DNA from: Rhodocyclaceae bacterium
GTDB lineage: Bacteria > Pseudomonadota > Gammaproteobacteria > Burkholderiales > Rhodocyclaceae
Direction: 5' to 3'
Assembly: GCA_030682175.1 (NCBI GenBank)
Contig: JAUXOM010000133.1
Coordinates: 1 to 39,583 of the forward strand
DNA length: 39,583 nt
Below, piece by piece: positions 9,582 to 19,282 of this stretch; position 1 is the first letter of the stretch; the number at the start of each line of letters is the position of its first letter. The position numbers and the translations under genes are program-made. The notes below the pieces were generated by a model that was not told the origin of the DNA, ran no database searches, and worked only from the letters and a program-made list of their open reading frames with translations.

Positions 9582-10294
9582 ATTATTCGGCGGACCATCA
9601 TATCCTTGATCTTGCCGATCGCCTTGGTCGGATTGAGCCCTTTCGGGCAGACCTCGACGCAATTCATGATGGTGTGGCAGCGAAACAGCCGATAGGGATC
9701 TTCGAGGTTGTCGAGGCGCTCGTTGGTGGCCTGGTCGCGCGTATCCGCAATGAAGCGGTATGCCGCCAGCAAACCGGCCGGGCCGACGAATTTGTCCGGA
9801 TTCCACCAGAAGGTGGGGCAGGCCGTCGAGCAACAGGCGCACAGGATACACTCGTACAGACCGTTCAGTTCTTCGCGCTCCTCGGGGGATTGCAGGCGCT
9901 CGCGCTCGGGCAGCGGATCATTGTTGATCAGGTAGGGCTTGATCGAATGGTATTGCTTGAAGAACTGCGTCATGTCCACGATCAGGTCGCGGATCACCGG
10001 CAGTCCCGGGAGCGGACGCAGGACAATGGTCTTGCCGTCGGGGAAGGTACTGAGATCGGCGAGGCAGGCCAGGCCATTCGTGCCATTGATGTTCATCCCG
10101 TCCGAACCGCACACGCCCTCGCGGCAGGAACGCCGGAAGGCGATTGAATCATCCTTGGCCTTCAGCTTGACCAAGGCATCGAGCAGCTTGCGATCAGTGG
10201 CGTCCACCTCTACCTCGATGTCCTGCATGTAGGGCTTGCGATCCACATCGGGATCGTAGCGATAGATATTGAATTTGAGAATTCGCTTGGTCAT
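9578..10294 (-). CDS. sdhB: Succinate dehydrogenase iron-sulfur subunit
   Basis: Electron-transfer subunit of complex II, 238 residues. The [2Fe-2S] ligands are in CREGVCGSDG with a later cysteine (C57, C62, C77). The [4Fe-4S] ligands are in CILCACCSTACP (C149, C152, C155, C159). The [3Fe-4S] ligands are in CHTIMNCVEVCPKGLNP (C206, C212, C216). The last codons (RRII) run up to a TAG stop contributed by the MITE-like element, so the C-terminus may have been altered by that insertion. It lies 16 bases after sdhA. Confidence 0.96.
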   Translation of the reverse strand: MTKRILKFNIYRYDPDVDRKPYMQDIEVEVDATDRKLLDALVKLKAKDDSIAFRRSCREGVCGSDGMNINGTNGLACLADLSTFPDGKTIVLRPLPGLPVIRDLIVDMTQFFKQYHSIKPYLINNDPLPERERLQSPEEREELNGLYECILCACCSTACPTFWWNPDKFVGPAGLLAAYRFIADTRDQATNERLDNLEDPYRLFRCHTIMNCVEVCPKGLNPTKAIGKIKDMMVRRII

Positions 10295-10310
10295 CGTCGA
10301 TCTCTTGCTT

Positions 10311-12098
10311 TCAGTAAGCGCGCTTTTTGAGCGCGATGGTTTCGACTGTCAGCGGCCGCAGGGTGACCGACTTGTATTCGAGACGATTTGCATCTTTAAA
10401 CCACAGGCTGTGCTTGAGCCAGTTGACGTCGTCACGGCCGTCCGGGCGTTCAGGGGTATCGGGCGCGTCGTCGCGCACATGCGCCCCGCGGCTTTCCTTG
10501 CGCGCTTCCGCCGATACCATGGTTGCCACCGCCACTTCGATCAGGTTGTCGAGTTCCAGCGCCTCGACGCGCGCCGTGTTGAATACCTTGGACTTATCCT
10601 TGATCTCGGTGCGCTCTACGTCTTTTTGCACCTCGATAATTTTCTGCACACCCTGCTTCAGCAAATCGGCAAAGCGGAACACGCCCGCATGCTTCTGCAT
10701 CGTGCGTTGCATGTCCAGCTGTGTCTCATGGACGCTGGCGCCGTCTTTCTGGGTATTCAGCCGATGCAAGCGTTCCAGCGTGCGGTCGAAAGCATCGGCC
10801 GGCAGTTCCTTGTGCGGTTTGGGCGACTGTTTCATTTCATCGACTGCCGATTCGCCGGCGGATTTGCCGAACACCAGCAAATCGAGCAGCGAGTTGGTGC
10901 CGAGACGGTTCGCGCCATGCACCGAAGCACAGGCGCATTCACCGGCGGCGTAGAAACCGGGCACGATCTCATTCTGGCTGCGCTTGCCGGGCACCACCAC
11001 CTGACCCTTGAAGTTGGTCGGAATGCCGCCCATCTGGTAATGACAAGTGGGCACGACAGGAATCGGCTCGCGCAGCGCATCGACGCCGGCAAACTGCAAG
11101 GCGATTTCGTGGATGCCCGGCAACCGCTTCATGATGGTTTCCGGCGGCAGATGGGTGATGTCGAGCAACACGAAGTCCTTGTTCGGCCCGCAACCGCGGC
11201 CTTCATTGATCTCGGTGACCATGGCGCGCGACACCACGTCGCGCGAAGCGAGATCCTTGGCGTTGGGCGCGTAGCGCTCCATGAAGCGTTCGCCCGCGCT
11301 GTTGCGCAGGATGCCGCCCTCGCCGCGCACGCCCTCGGTGATCAGCACACCGGCGCCTGCCACACCGGTCGGGTGGAACTGCCAGAATTCCATGTCTTCG
11401 AGCGGAATGCCGGCGCGCGCCGCCATGCCGGCGCCATCGCCGGTATTGATGAAGGCGTTGGTCGACGAATAATAGATGCGCCCGGCACCGCCCGTGGCAA
11501 AGATGGTCGCTTTGGCATGGAAGGCGTACAGGTCGCCGGTTTCCATTTCCATCGCCGTGACGCCGAGCACATCGCCTTCGGCATCGCGGATCAGATCGAG
11601 CGCCAGCCATTCGACGAAGAATTGCGTATTGGCCTTGACGTTGCGCTGGTACATGGCGTGCAGCATGGCGTGACCGGTGCGATCGGCGGCGGCGCAGGAG
11701 CGGCGCACCGGCTTTTCGCCGAAGTTCGACATATGGCCGCCGAACGGACGCTGGTAGATGCGGCCGTTGTCGAGCCGGTCGAAGGGCATGCCGTAGTGTT
11801 CGAGTTCGATCACCACCTCGTTGGCTTTCTTGCACATGAACTCGATGGCGTCCTGGTCGCCGAGCCAGTCGGAACCCTTGACCGTGTCGTACATGTGCCA
11901 GTGCCAGTGATCTTCCTCGGAATTGCCCAGGCTGGCGGCCACGCCACCCTGCGCCGCGACTGTGTGCGAGCGGGTCGGGAACACCTTGGACAACACGGCG
12001 GTCTTGAGCCCGGCCTCGGAAAGCTGGATGGCGGCGCGCAGACCGGCGCCGCCTGCGCCGACAATCACGGCGTCGAATTTACGGACGGTCACCTTCAT
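10311..12098 (-). CDS. sdhA: Succinate dehydrogenase flavoprotein subunit
   Basis: Catalytic subunit of complex II, 595 residues; oxidises succinate to fumarate with covalently bound FAD. The FAD fold is [10 protein letters not shown] near residues 14-23, and the flavinylated histidine is H45 in [29 protein letters not shown] is the conserved C-terminal FAD contact. The ATG at 12098 follows GGAGG by 7 bases and gives the family N-terminus ([14 protein letters not shown]). The Shine-Dalgarno site is the 3' arm of a perfect 9-bp RNA stem. Confidence 0.96.
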   Translation of the reverse strand: MKVTVRKFDAVIVGAGGAGLRAAIQLSEAGLKTAVLSKVFPTRSHTVAAQGGVAASLGNSEEDHWHWHMYDTVKGSDWLGDQDAIEFMCKKANEVVIELEHYGMPFDRLDNGRIYQRPFGGHMSNFGEKPVRRSCAAADRTGHAMLHAMYQRNVKANTQFFVEWLALDLIRDAEGDVLGVTAMEMETGDLYAFHAKATIFATGGAGRIYYSSTNAFINTGDGAGMAARAGIPLEDMEFWQFHPTGVAGAGVLITEGVRGEGGILRNSAGERFMERYAPNAKDLASRDVVSRAMVTEINEGRGCGPNKDFVLLDITHLPPETIMKRLPGIHEIALQFAGVDALREPIPVVPTCHYQMGGIPTNFKGQVVVPGKRSQNEIVPGFYAAGECACASVHGANRLGTNSLLDLLVFGKSAGESAVDEMKQSPKPHKELPADAFDRTLERLHRLNTQKDGASVHETQLDMQRTMQKHAGVFRFADLLKQGVQKIIEVQKDVERTEIKDKSKVFNTARVEALELDNLIEVAVATMVSAEARKESRGAHVRDDAPDTPERPDGRDDVNWLKHSLWFKDANRLEYKSVTLRPLTVETIALKKRAY

Positions 12099-12101
12099 GC
12101 T

Positions 12102-12134
12102 GTCGCCTCCGCCGGGCCGCCCCAAGGAGGCGAC
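12102..12134 (-). promoter_or_regulatory. Hairpin sequestering the sdhA ribosome-binding site
   Basis: In the sdh transcript the arm GUCGCCUCC (12134-12126) pairs perfectly with GGAGGCGAC (12110-12102), with a 15-base GC-rich loop that could pair further. The 3' arm contains the sdhA Shine-Dalgarno GGAGG, 7 bases from the ATG. A second small hairpin, AGCCGCTTAGCGGCT, lies at 12151-12165. Ribosome access to sdhA would need this stem opened. Confidence 0.65.
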
Positions 12135-12173
12135 GGGTCAATCACATGGAAGCCGCTTAGCGGCTGAACATTC

Positions 12174-12219
12174 GTCACCCCCCTTCCTTGGGACGGGGGG
12201 CTGGGGAGGATGGGGGTCA
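12174..12219. repeat. G/C-tract repeat between sdhD and sdhA
   Basis: An asymmetric element with CACCCCCCTTCCTTGGGACG followed by GGGGGCTGGGGAGGATGGGG directly after the sdhD stop. A related G-rich stretch lies at 39342-39375. Such C/G-tract intergenic repeats are frequent in betaproteobacteria. It lengthens the sdhD-sdhA gap to about 120 bases, whereas the other sdh genes nearly touch. Confidence 0.55.
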
Positions 12220-12567
12220 TCATAATTTCCAGAGAATTTGCACCGCCCAACCACCGCAGCCGATCACTGACAGCAAAGTCAGCACATGCAGAGTGAGCTT
12301 GATGCCGGCGGGCTGGACGTAATCCATCCAGGTGTCGCGCACACCGATCCAGGCATGCCAGCACAGGCTGACGATGCACAGGAAGCTGATGAAACGCATG
12401 GGAGCGGCGGACATGAAGCCATGCCACCGCTCGTAACTCGACCCCGCCCCTGTGTACAGCGCAAAGGCCACGACCACCGTGTAGGCCGCCATGACGACAC
12501 CGGTAATGCGCTGGACGAGCCAGTCCATCAGGCCATAGTGGGCACCGACCAGTTTGCGATTCACCAT
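12220..12567 (-). CDS. sdhD: Succinate dehydrogenase membrane anchor subunit SdhD
   Basis: A 115-residue protein with three hydrophobic spans (about 20-40, 57-77 and 90-112). H71 in SLCWHAWIGVRD is at the position of the E. coli SdhD haem b ligand, and D82-Y83 in WMDYVQ match its quinone-site residues. Together with SdhC it anchors SdhAB and reduces ubiquinone. Its ATG overlaps the end of sdhC by 7 bases, so the two are coupled. Confidence 0.93.
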   Translation of the reverse strand: MVNRKLVGAHYGLMDWLVQRITGVVMAAYTVVVAFALYTGAGSSYERWHGFMSAAPMRFISFLCIVSLCWHAWIGVRDTWMDYVQPAGIKLTLHVLTLLSVIGCGGWAVQILWKL

Positions 12568-12944
12568 AGTTTCGCCCCCAGGATCAAGGTCAGCGGCAGA
12601 CTGACGGCGAGGACCATTTTGGCCGAAGCACTGGCCTGCAACTTATCGACACCAATGTGCATGTCGATCAGCAGAATGCGAATGCCCATGCAGAAGTGGT
12701 GCAGCAAGGCCCACAGCAGGCCGATCAGGATCAGTTTCAGCACGGGATGGGTAATCACCGCTTGCAGTTCCTGAAAGCTCTCGGGCGAGCGAAGGGAAAG
12801 CTCGAACAGCCAGACCAACAACGGCAACATCAAGAATATCCCGACACCGCTAACGCGGTGCAATATCGAAGCAATTCCCGCGATGGGTAGCTTTATCTTT
12901 ATAAGATTCAGATATTTAGGTCGTTTTCTGGCTGTTTCTGCCAT
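12561..12944 (-). CDS. sdhC: Succinate dehydrogenase cytochrome b556 subunit SdhC
   Basis: A 127-residue membrane protein with three hydrophobic spans. S26 and R30 in SILHRVSG match the quinone-binding serine and arginine of the family, and HHFCMGIRILLID (H82/H83) holds the haem ligand. It is the first gene of sdhCDAB-sdhE-gltA. GGAG lies about 11 bases before the ATG, a slightly long spacing. The gene upstream on the same strand is the GntR regulator, separated by about 105 bases. Confidence 0.93.
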   Translation of the reverse strand: MAETARKRPKYLNLIKIKLPIAGIASILHRVSGVGIFLMLPLLVWLFELSLRSPESFQELQAVITHPVLKLILIGLLWALLHHFCMGIRILLIDMHIGVDKLQASASAKMVLAVSLPLTLILGAKLW

Positions 12945-12995
12945 ATCACTATCGCTCCGTTTATGTTGCAGCGCGGAATCCTAGCGCAAAGATTA

Positions 12996-13023
12996 TCATT
13001 AAGAAATATCTTTCAGAACTCAA
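12996..13023 (-). promoter_or_regulatory. Possible sdh operon promoter
   Basis: In the gntR-sdhC gap, read on the minus strand, TTGAGT (13023-13018) is followed after 16 bases by TAATGA (13001-12996), in a locally AT-rich stretch about 50 bases before sdhC. No copy of the ATAAGACA half-site is present here. This is a motif match only. Confidence 0.35.
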
Positions 13024-13049
13024 ACGCGGAAATGCTGAAGACTTCGCGT

Positions 13050-13808
13050 TCAGCTCAACTCGTTCAGATAACAATGTTCTGCCGTCGAGTACAAGCCCCG
13101 CCGCCACTCCACTGGACGATCCCCATAGGTGAAGCTGATGCGCTCAACCGACAACAGCGGGCTGCCCTCGGGCACATGCAGGAGTTCGGCACTGACACGG
13201 TCGGCTGCCACTGCACGGATTCGCTCTTCGGCACGAATCATGCGCACCCCGAATTTCGTCTCGAACATGCTGTAAAGCGATCCCGTGGACTCCTTGAGCA
13301 CTTCCAGGGTCAGGCCAGGAAATACATCGCCCGGCAAATAGATCTCGTCGACGACGACCGGCTTTTCTGAAAATTCGAGCAGGCGACGCACGATGATGAT
13401 CGGTTCGCCGATCTTGAGCCCCAGTACGCGTACCGCCTCCGCACCCGCCTTGGCCCGCCAGCATTCGAGCGGCACACTGCGTGAGGGCTCAAGGCCACCG
13501 GACAGGGGGGTCAGCCGCAAGAAACGGAAAAAGGCGCGCGGGTCATTGTGGCTGGCAACGAAGGTACCCTTGCCCTGACGCCGCACCAGCAGGTTCTCGG
13601 CGGCCATCTCGTCGATGGCCTTGCGCACGGTACCCTGGCTGACATGAAAACGCGCCGCCAGTTCGATCTCGCTCGGGATCGCTTCGCCGGGGCGCCACTC
13701 GCCATTATCAAGCGCCTGCAGGATCAAGTCCCTGATCTGGCGATAGAGCGGGCTAAAGGTGGGAGAATCCACGGGTGTCTGGGGCAGCATGGTGACAGAT
13801 TGAACCAT
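13050..13808 (-). CDS. GntR-family regulator with UTRA domain (HutC subfamily)
   Basis: About 252 residues. The N-terminal winged helix-turn-helix covers about residues 18-85 (PLYRQIRDLILQALDNGEW, IPSEIELAARFHVSQGTVRK, VRRQGKGTFVA). The C-terminal part (about 105-250) is a UTRA ligand-binding domain of the chorismate-lyase fold, which in this subfamily binds small metabolites. The start at 13808 is preferred over upstream codons that fall in the intergenic palindrome. The gene lies between sdhC and the divergent mdh, so TCA genes are the likely targets. The effector cannot be told from sequence; an organic acid is a guess. Confidence 0.9.
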   Translation of the reverse strand: MVQSVTMLPQTPVDSPTFSPLYRQIRDLILQALDNGEWRPGEAIPSEIELAARFHVSQGTVRKAIDEMAAENLLVRRQGKGTFVASHNDPRAFFRFLRLTPLSGGLEPSRSVPLECWRAKAGAEAVRVLGLKIGEPIIIVRRLLEFSEKPVVVDEIYLPGDVFPGLTLEVLKESTGSLYSMFETKFGVRMIRAEERIRAVAADRVSAELLHVPEGSPLLSVERISFTYGDRPVEWRRGLYSTAEHCYLNELS

Positions 13809-13836
13809 AAAAGTTTTTCCACGTCCATAGATTAAC

Positions 13837-13862
13837 TTATGTCTTATAAATGACATAAGACA
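13837..13862. promoter_or_regulatory. Palindromic operator between gntR and mdh
   Basis: Two nested inverted repeats overlap: TGTCTTAT (13840-13847) with ATAAGACA (13855-13862), and CTTATGTC (13837-13844) with GACATAAG (13852-13859). The site is 29 bases before the gntR start and directly upstream of the mdh -35 box. It is the obvious binding site for the neighbouring GntR protein. The half-site ATAAGACA recurs at the aceA promoter. Confidence 0.7.
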
Positions 13863-13866
13863 GTCA

Positions 13867-13896
13867 TTGACACAGTGCAGCATCGCACACTATTAT
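13867..13896 (+). promoter_or_regulatory. Promoter of mdh
   Basis: A perfect -35 TTGACA (13867-13872) is followed after 18 bases by TATTAT (13891-13896), 52 bases before the mdh ATG. The palindromic operator ends four bases upstream of the -35. Confidence 0.7.
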
Positions 13897-13948
13897 TTCA
13901 GCGTTTTTCTCCTCTTCACCCCTGACCAATTTCAAGGAGTTTTTCATC

Positions 13949-14938
13949 ATGGCCAAAGCCCCCATTCGAGTCGCAGTCACCGGTGCCGCCGGACAAATCG
14001 GTTACGCCCTGCTGTTCCGCATCGCCAGTGGCGAAATGCTCGGCAAGGACCAGCCGGTCATCCTGCAGATGCTTGAACTGCCGCTGGAAAAAGCGCAGGC
14101 GGCGCTCACGGGCGTGATGATGGAACTCGAAGACTGCGCCTTCCCGCTGCTGGCCGACATGATCGGCACCAGCGACCCGCTGGTCGCCTTCAAGGATGTC
14201 CAGCAAGCCCTGCTGGTTGGCGCCAAACCGCGTGGTCCCGGCATGGAGCGCAAGGATCTGCTGCTGGAAAATGCCAAGATCTTCACCGAGCAGGGCAAGG
14301 CGATTGACGCCGTCGCGGCACGCGACTTGAAACTCATCGTCGTCGGCAATCCCGCCAACACCAACGCGCTGATCACCATGAACACCGCGCAGAGCCTGCC
14401 CAAGACTGCCTTCACCTCGATGATGCGCCTCGACCACAACCGCGCGATTTCGCAACTGGCCACGCGCACCAAGGCCAGCGTCACCGACGTCAAGAACATG
14501 GTGGTCTGGGGCAACCACTCGCCGACGATGTACCCGGATATCCGTTTCGCCACCGTGGCCGGCAAGGCCGCGCCCGCACTGGTGAATGACGACGCCTGGT
14601 ACAAGGGCGAATACATCCCGAAAGTGGGCAAGCGCGGCGCCGCCATCATCGCGGCGCGCGGCTCGTCTTCCGCCGCCTCGGCCGCCAATGCCGCCATCGA
14701 CCACATGCGCGACTGGAACATGGGCACCAACGGCCAGTGGGTGACGATGGGCGTGGTTTCAGACGGCTCCTACGGCATCCCGGAAGGCATGATTTACGGC
14801 ATGCCCTGCACCTGCTCGGACGGCAAGTGGGCAGTGGTCAAGGGTCTGGAGATCGACGCCTTCTCGCGCGAAAAGATGGACGCCACGCTCCAGGAACTCA
14901 GCGAAGAACGCGACGGCGTCAAGCATCTCTTCGCCTAA
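13949..14938 (+). CDS. mdh: Malate dehydrogenase
   Basis: NAD-dependent malate dehydrogenase, 329 residues, of the cytosolic-type (Thermus-like) group common in betaproteobacteria. The N-terminal NAD-binding motif is [23 protein letters not shown] and [13 protein letters not shown] contain conserved active-site residues, and WGNHSPT contains the catalytic histidine. AAGGAG lies upstream of the ATG. It interconverts malate and oxaloacetate, the substrate of the nearby gltA. It is expressed from the promoter divergent to gntR. Confidence 0.96.
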   Translation: MAKAPIRVAVTGAAGQIGYALLFRIASGEMLGKDQPVILQMLELPLEKAQAALTGVMMELEDCAFPLLADMIGTSDPLVAFKDVQQALLVGAKPRGPGMERKDLLLENAKIFTEQGKAIDAVAARDLKLIVVGNPANTNALITMNTAQSLPKTAFTSMMRLDHNRAISQLATRTKASVTDVKNMVVWGNHSPTMYPDIRFATVAGKAAPALVNDDAWYKGEYIPKVGKRGAAIIAARGSSSAASAANAAIDHMRDWNMGTNGQWVTMGVVSDGSYGIPEGMIYGMPCTCSDGKWAVVKGLEIDAFSREKMDATLQELSEERDGVKHLFA

Positions 14939-14976
14939 TGGTCATAGCAACAGGCACCCCCCCTTTTAATCGAACT

Positions 14977-15041
14977 CGTCATTCCGGGCTTGACCCGGAA
15001 TCCAGTGGTTTTGTTCGATACCGGCTTGCGCCGGCATGACG
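14977..15041. repeat. REP-like inverted repeat overlapping the next gene's start
   Basis: CGTCATTCCGGGCTTGACCC forms one hairpin (ATTCCGGG...CCCGGAAT) and CCGGCTTGCGCCGG a second, with CGTCAT at one end and ATGACG at the other. The same architecture lies inside the 9463-9581 element. The ATG used for the following gene (15036) is within the right end of this repeat. Confidence 0.75.
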
Positions 15042-16094
15042 GGGTTGGGCGTGTTTCCTGACGGGACCACGGCACTTCATCCTTCCGAAGTGCTCTACGC
15101 AGGCGGCCGGCCGTTCCCCGTGCTGGCCGCCTGCGAACATTACGCCGGGCAGGAAAAGTACCTTCGCAAGGCGCTGGAGTTGCAGGTCGCGCTGCAGCAC
15201 GATGGCGTACCGGTATTCGACATCACCGCCGATTGCGAGGACGGCGCGCCAGTCGGCGGCGAACCTGAACATGCCGCGCTGATCGCCGCGCTAATCAATT
15301 CAAGCGACAATCGCTTCGACCGTCTGGGTGCGCGCATCCATGACGTACGGCATCCGGCCTGGCGCGAGGAACTTGAAATCATTGCCGGCAATGCCGGCTG
15401 GAGCCTCGCCTATCTGGTGTTACCGAAGGCGGAAAGCCTGGCTGACGTGCGGCAACAGATCACCGCGCTGGCGGACTGCCGCGTGCGGCACGGCATTACG
15501 CACGCAATTCCCGTACATGTACTGATCGAAACGCCTGGCGCACTGCGCGATGCCTGGCAGATCGCCGCCCTGCCCGAGGTCGAGTCGCTCGACTTCGGGC
15601 TGATGGACTACGTCAGCGCCCATCATGGCGCGATCCCCTCCTTCGCGATGCACTCGCCCGGCCAGTTCGAGCATCCGCTGATTGCCCGCGCCAAGTGCGA
15701 GATTGCCAGCGCCGCGCTGGGCAACGGCATTGTGCCGACCCATAACATCACCACCGAAATCCGCGATGTCAACGTAGTGGCGGCCGATGCGCGCCGGGCC
15801 AGGCAGGAATTCGGCTTTTTGCGCATGTGGAGCATTCATCCACGGCAGATCGAACCCGTTGTCGCGGCAATGCGGCCGGATTTCGCCGAGGTCGACGCAG
15901 CGGCCGAGATTCTGTGCGCCGCCGCCGACGCCCAATGGGGGCCGATCCAGATCAACGGACGCCTGCACGACCGCGCCTCCTACCGCTATTATTGGGAACT
16001 GCTGCAACGCGCGCGGGCCACCGGCACGCCGCTGCCGCGGACCGCCAGCGACTATTTCTTCCACCCGCACCCGCCTTCAGGAGAAGCCTCATGA
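15036..16094 (+). CDS. CitE-like HpcH/HpaI aldolase / citrate lyase family protein
   Basis: About 352 residues, a TIM-barrel CoA-ester lyase-like protein (CitE/malyl-CoA lyase superfamily). Visible landmarks are FDITADCEDGAP, with acidic Mg-binding residues, ARIHDVRHP, IPVHVLIETPGAL, the metal-binding glutamate region, and FGLMDYVSAHHGAIP. The RxxHP motif near the C-terminal third (WSIHPRQIEPV) is typical of CitE-like lyases. The exact substrate is not known; a malyl- or citramalyl-CoA type reaction is plausible next to mdh and acnB. The start is uncertain: the ATG lies inside a REP-like repeat without a Shine-Dalgarno site, and TTG or GTG codons 3-5 codons later are alternatives. Confidence 0.82.
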   Translation: MTGLGVFPDGTTALHPSEVLYAGGRPFPVLAACEHYAGQEKYLRKALELQVALQHDGVPVFDITADCEDGAPVGGEPEHAALIAALINSSDNRFDRLGARIHDVRHPAWREELEIIAGNAGWSLAYLVLPKAESLADVRQQITALADCRVRHGITHAIPVHVLIETPGALRDAWQIAALPEVESLDFGLMDYVSAHHGAIPSFAMHSPGQFEHPLIARAKCEIASAALGNGIVPTHNITTEIRDVNVVAADARRARQEFGFLRMWSIHPRQIEPVVAAMRPDFAEVDAAAEILCAAADAQWGPIQINGRLHDRASYRYYWELLQRARATGTPLPRTASDYFFHPHPPSGEAS

Positions 16095-16504
16095 CCAGAC
16101 TGTCCGTCGCTTTCATTCTCGCTTGTTGCGCCACGTTCGCTTATGCCCAGGATATGAAGCCGGGGCTCTGGGAAATTGCCACCACCATGAAGATGCAGGG
16201 CATGGAAATGCCCGGTGGCAAATACTCGCATTGCTACACCGCCAAGGACATCGCCGATGGCAAGCAATACAAGATGGATGAAAAAAGCAAGTGCGCCATC
16301 ACCAACATGAAAAGCGCCGGTGGAAACATCAGTTACGACATGAACTGCAACATGGAAGGCGGTGTCAAATTAATCGGCACTGTCAAAGGCACCATGGCGG
16401 CGAACAACTTCACTTTTGAACAGAAAATGCGCACGACGCCCGACCAGGGCATGGGCGACATGCACTCATTCATCAAAGGCCACCGCCTTGGCGACTGCAA
16501 ATAA
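16091..16504 (+). CDS. DUF3617 family exported protein
   Basis: A 137-residue protein starting with an N-terminal signal peptide (MTRLSVAFILACCATFAYA, cut before QDM). The mature part begins with MKPGLWEIATTMKM, the hallmark of the DUF3617 family (periplasmic, function unknown), and has four cysteines besides the two in the signal peptide. The ATG overlaps the stop of the CitE-like gene (ATGA), preceded by AGGAG, so it is co-translated. Position between mdh and acnB gives no clear function. Confidence 0.85.
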   Translation: MTRLSVAFILACCATFAYAQDMKPGLWEIATTMKMQGMEMPGGKYSHCYTAKDIADGKQYKMDEKSKCAITNMKSAGGNISYDMNCNMEGGVKLIGTVKGTMAANNFTFEQKMRTTPDQGMGDMHSFIKGHRLGDCK

Positions 16505-16534
16505 TCTGCCCCCGATAGAAAGGAAATAAATCCC

Positions 16535-19144
16535 ATGCTCGAAGCCTACCGTGCCCACGTCGCCGAACGCGCAGCGCTGGGAATCCCGCCCCTGCCGCTG
16601 ACCAAGCAGCAGACCGTCGAACTGGTCGAGCTGCTGCAGAACCCGCCCAGGGGCGAGGAAGATTTCCTCGTCGATCTCATCACCCACCGCGTCCCGGCCG
16701 GCGTTGATGACGCCGCCGAGGTCAAGGCGAAGTTCCTGGCTGAAGTCGCCGCTGGCCGCATTGGACAAAATCGGGCGTGCGCTTTGGTTTCGCGTGCGAA
16801 GGCCGCCGAACTGCTCGGCACCATGCTCGGCGGCTACAACGTCAAGCCGCTGATTGATCTGCTCGACGATGCCGAAGTCGGCACGGTCGCTGCAAATGCG
16901 CTCAAAAAGACCCTGCTGATGTTCGATGCCTTCCACGACGTCGCCGACAAGGCCAGGAGCGGCAGCGCCAACGCCAAGGCCGTCATGCAGTCCTGGGCCG
17001 CCGCCGAGTGGTTCACTTCGCGGCCCGAAGTGCCAGAATCGCTCAAGGTCACCGTCTTCAAGGTCAGCGGCGAAACCAACACCGACGACCTCTCGCCCGC
17101 CCCCGACGCCTGGAGTCGTCCCGACATCCCCCTGCATGCGCTGGCCATGCTGAAGAACCAGCGCCCCGGCATCGAAGCCGACAAGGCCGGCGAACGCGGC
17201 CCGCTCAAGCAGCTCGAAACACTCAAGGCCCGTGGCAACCTCGTCGCCTACGTCGGCGATGTCGTCGGCACCGGCTCCTCGCGCAAGTCCGCCACCAACT
17301 CGGTGCTGTGGTTCACCGGCGAGGACATTCCCTTCGTGCCGAACAAGCGCTTCGGCGGCATCTGTCTCGGCAGCAAGATCGCGCCGATCTTCTACAACAC
17401 CATGGAAGATGCCGGCGCCCTGCCGATCGAGCTTGACGTCGGCCAGATGGAGATGGGCGACGAGGTCGAATTGCGACCCTACGAAGGCAAGGCCCTGAAA
17501 AATGGCAAGCTCATCGCCGAGTTCAAGGTTAAATCGGAAGTGATTTTCGACGAAGTGCGCGCCGGCGGCCGCATTCCGCTGATCATCGGTCGCGGCCTCA
17601 CCACCAAGGCCCGCGCCGAGTTGGGCCTGCCGGTCTCCACCCTGTTCCGCCTGCCCGGCACGCCGGCCGACACCGGCAAGGGTTTCTCGCTCGCGCAGAA
17701 GATGGTCGGTCGCGCCTGCGGCCTGCCCGAACTCAATGGACAACAGCGGGGAGTGCGTCCGGGCGCCTACTGCGAACCGAAGATGACCAGCGTCGGCAGC
17801 CAGGACACCACCGGCCCGATGACCCGCGACGAACTGAAAGATCTCGCCTGCCTGGGCTTCTCCGCCGATCTGGTGATGCAGTCCTTCTGCCACACCGCCG
17901 CCTACCCAAAACTGGTGGACGTCAAGACGCATCGCACCCTGCCGAGCTTCATGACCGCCCGCGGCGGCATTGCACTGAAACCCGGCGACGGCATCATCCA
18001 CAGTTGGCTGTTCGGCTTCCTGCTGCCCGACACCGTCGGCACCGGCGGCGACAGCCACACCCGCTTTCCCATCGGCATCTCCTTCCCGGCCGGCTCGGGC
18101 CTGGTCGCCTTCGCCGCCGCCACCGGCGTCATGCCGCTCGACATGCCCGAGTCCGTGCTGGTGCGCTTCAAGGGCAAGCTGCAGCCCGGCATCACCCTGC
18201 GCGACATGGTCAATGCCATCCCCTACTACGCCATCAAGGCCGGCCTGCTGACCGTCGAAAAGAAGGGCAAGAAGAACATCTTCTCCGGTCGCATCTTGGA
18301 AATCGAAGGCCTGCCCGACCTCAAGATCGAGCAGGCATTCGAACTCTCCGATGCCTCGGCCGAGCGCTCCGCCGCCGGTTGCACGGTGCGGCTCGACAAG
18401 GCGCCCATCGTCGAGTACCTGCGTTCCAACGCCACCCTGATGAAATGGATGATCGCCGAGGGTTATGAGGACAAGCGTGCCCTGGGGCGTCGCATCAAGG
18501 CGATGGAAGACTGGATCGAGAACGGCACCCTGCTCGCCCCCGACGCCGACGCCGAGTATGCCGCCGTGATCGAGATCGACATGAACGAGATCACCGAGCC
18601 GCTGCTGGCCTGCCCGAACGACCCGGACGACGTCAAGCCGCTTTCCGCCGTGCAGGGCGACAAGATCGACGAAGTGTTCATCGGCTCGTGCATGACCAAC
18701 ATCGGCCATTTCCGCGCCGCAGGAAAGATTCTCGACGGCAAGAGCGACCTGCCCACCCGCCTGTGGATCGCCCCGCCGACCAAGATGGACGCCATGATCC
18801 TCAACGAGGAAGGCTACTACTCCGTGCTCGGCAAGTCCGGCGCGCGCCTGGAAATGCCCGGCTGCTCGCTGTGCATGGGCAACCAGGCGCAAATCAGGAA
18901 GGGCAGCACGGCGGTGTCGACCTCGACCCGCAACTTCCCCAACCGGCTCGGCATCGATACCCGCGTCTATCTCGTGTCCGCCGAACTTGCCGCAGTCTGC
19001 GCCCTGACCGGGAAGCTGCCGACCCCGGCCGAATATCATGAAAAGGTCGCGGCGGTAAATGCCCAAGCCGCCGATATCTATCGCTACATGAATTTCGATC
19101 AGATCCCGGAATTCAAGGAAGTGGCGGATACCGTCACGACGTAA
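16535..19144 (+). CDS. acnB: Aconitate hydratase B
   Basis: Bifunctional aconitase / 2-methylisocitrate dehydratase B, 869 residues; isomerises citrate to isocitrate. The AcnB-specific N-terminal HEAT-like domain (about 1-160) comes before the swivel domain ([27 protein letters not shown]), an order reversed from AcnA. [4Fe-4S] ligands are C719 ([11 protein letters not shown]) and C777/C780 (GCSLCMGNQ). [20 protein letters not shown] is the active-site block. AAGGAA lies before the ATG. It is the last gene of the mdh-side operon, 30 bases after the DUF3617 gene. Confidence 0.96.
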   Translation: MLEAYRAHVAERAALGIPPLPLTKQQTVELVELLQNPPRGEEDFLVDLITHRVPAGVDDAAEVKAKFLAEVAAGRIGQNRACALVSRAKAAELLGTMLGGYNVKPLIDLLDDAEVGTVAANALKKTLLMFDAFHDVADKARSGSANAKAVMQSWAAAEWFTSRPEVPESLKVTVFKVSGETNTDDLSPAPDAWSRPDIPLHALAMLKNQRPGIEADKAGERGPLKQLETLKARGNLVAYVGDVVGTGSSRKSATNSVLWFTGEDIPFVPNKRFGGICLGSKIAPIFYNTMEDAGALPIELDVGQMEMGDEVELRPYEGKALKNGKLIAEFKVKSEVIFDEVRAGGRIPLIIGRGLTTKARAELGLPVSTLFRLPGTPADTGKGFSLAQKMVGRACGLPELNGQQRGVRPGAYCEPKMTSVGSQDTTGPMTRDELKDLACLGFSADLVMQSFCHTAAYPKLVDVKTHRTLPSFMTARGGIALKPGDGIIHSWLFGFLLPDTVGTGGDSHTRFPIGISFPAGSGLVAFAAATGVMPLDMPESVLVRFKGKLQPGITLRDMVNAIPYYAIKAGLLTVEKKGKKNIFSGRILEIEGLPDLKIEQAFELSDASAERSAAGCTVRLDKAPIVEYLRSNATLMKWMIAEGYEDKRALGRRIKAMEDWIENGTLLAPDADAEYAAVIEIDMNEITEPLLACPNDPDDVKPLSAVQGDKIDEVFIGSCMTNIGHFRAAGKILDGKSDLPTRLWIAPPTKMDAMILNEEGYYSVLGKSGARLEMPGCSLCMGNQAQIRKGSTAVSTSTRNFPNRLGIDTRVYLVSAELAAVCALTGKLPTPAEYHEKVAAVNAQAADIYRYMNFDQIPEFKEVADTVTT

Positions 19145-19159
19145 GCAAACCCGAGGCGC

Positions 19160-19181
19160 CGTCCTGCCAGCGCCGACTTTC
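19160..19181 (-). repeat. Dispersed 22-bp motif, copy 3
   Basis: CGTCCTGCCAGCGCCGACTT on the plus strand, two mismatches to the reverse consensus. It lies 15 bases after the acnB stop and abuts the terminator stem. Confidence 0.7.
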
Positions 19182-19217
19182 AAAACGCCCTCGACGAGTA
19201 ATTGTCAGGGGCGTTTT
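19182..19217. terminator. Bidirectional terminator between acnB and the response regulator
   Basis: AAAACGCCC (19182-19190) pairs with GGGCGTTTT (19209-19217) around an 18-base loop. The A-run and T-run at the base of the stem let it work for both converging genes. Confidence 0.75.
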
Positions 19218-19282
19218 CACGGCGGCCGGACTACAGGCATTACCTGGGAGGCGATGTGGAACCTTGCTCCGCGTATTTGTTT

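Noticed and set aside
16466-19183. Very long uninterrupted frame antisense to acnB (about 905 codons)
   Set aside because: Produced by the codon bias of a GC-rich gene; the sense frame is a complete, highly conserved aconitase B.
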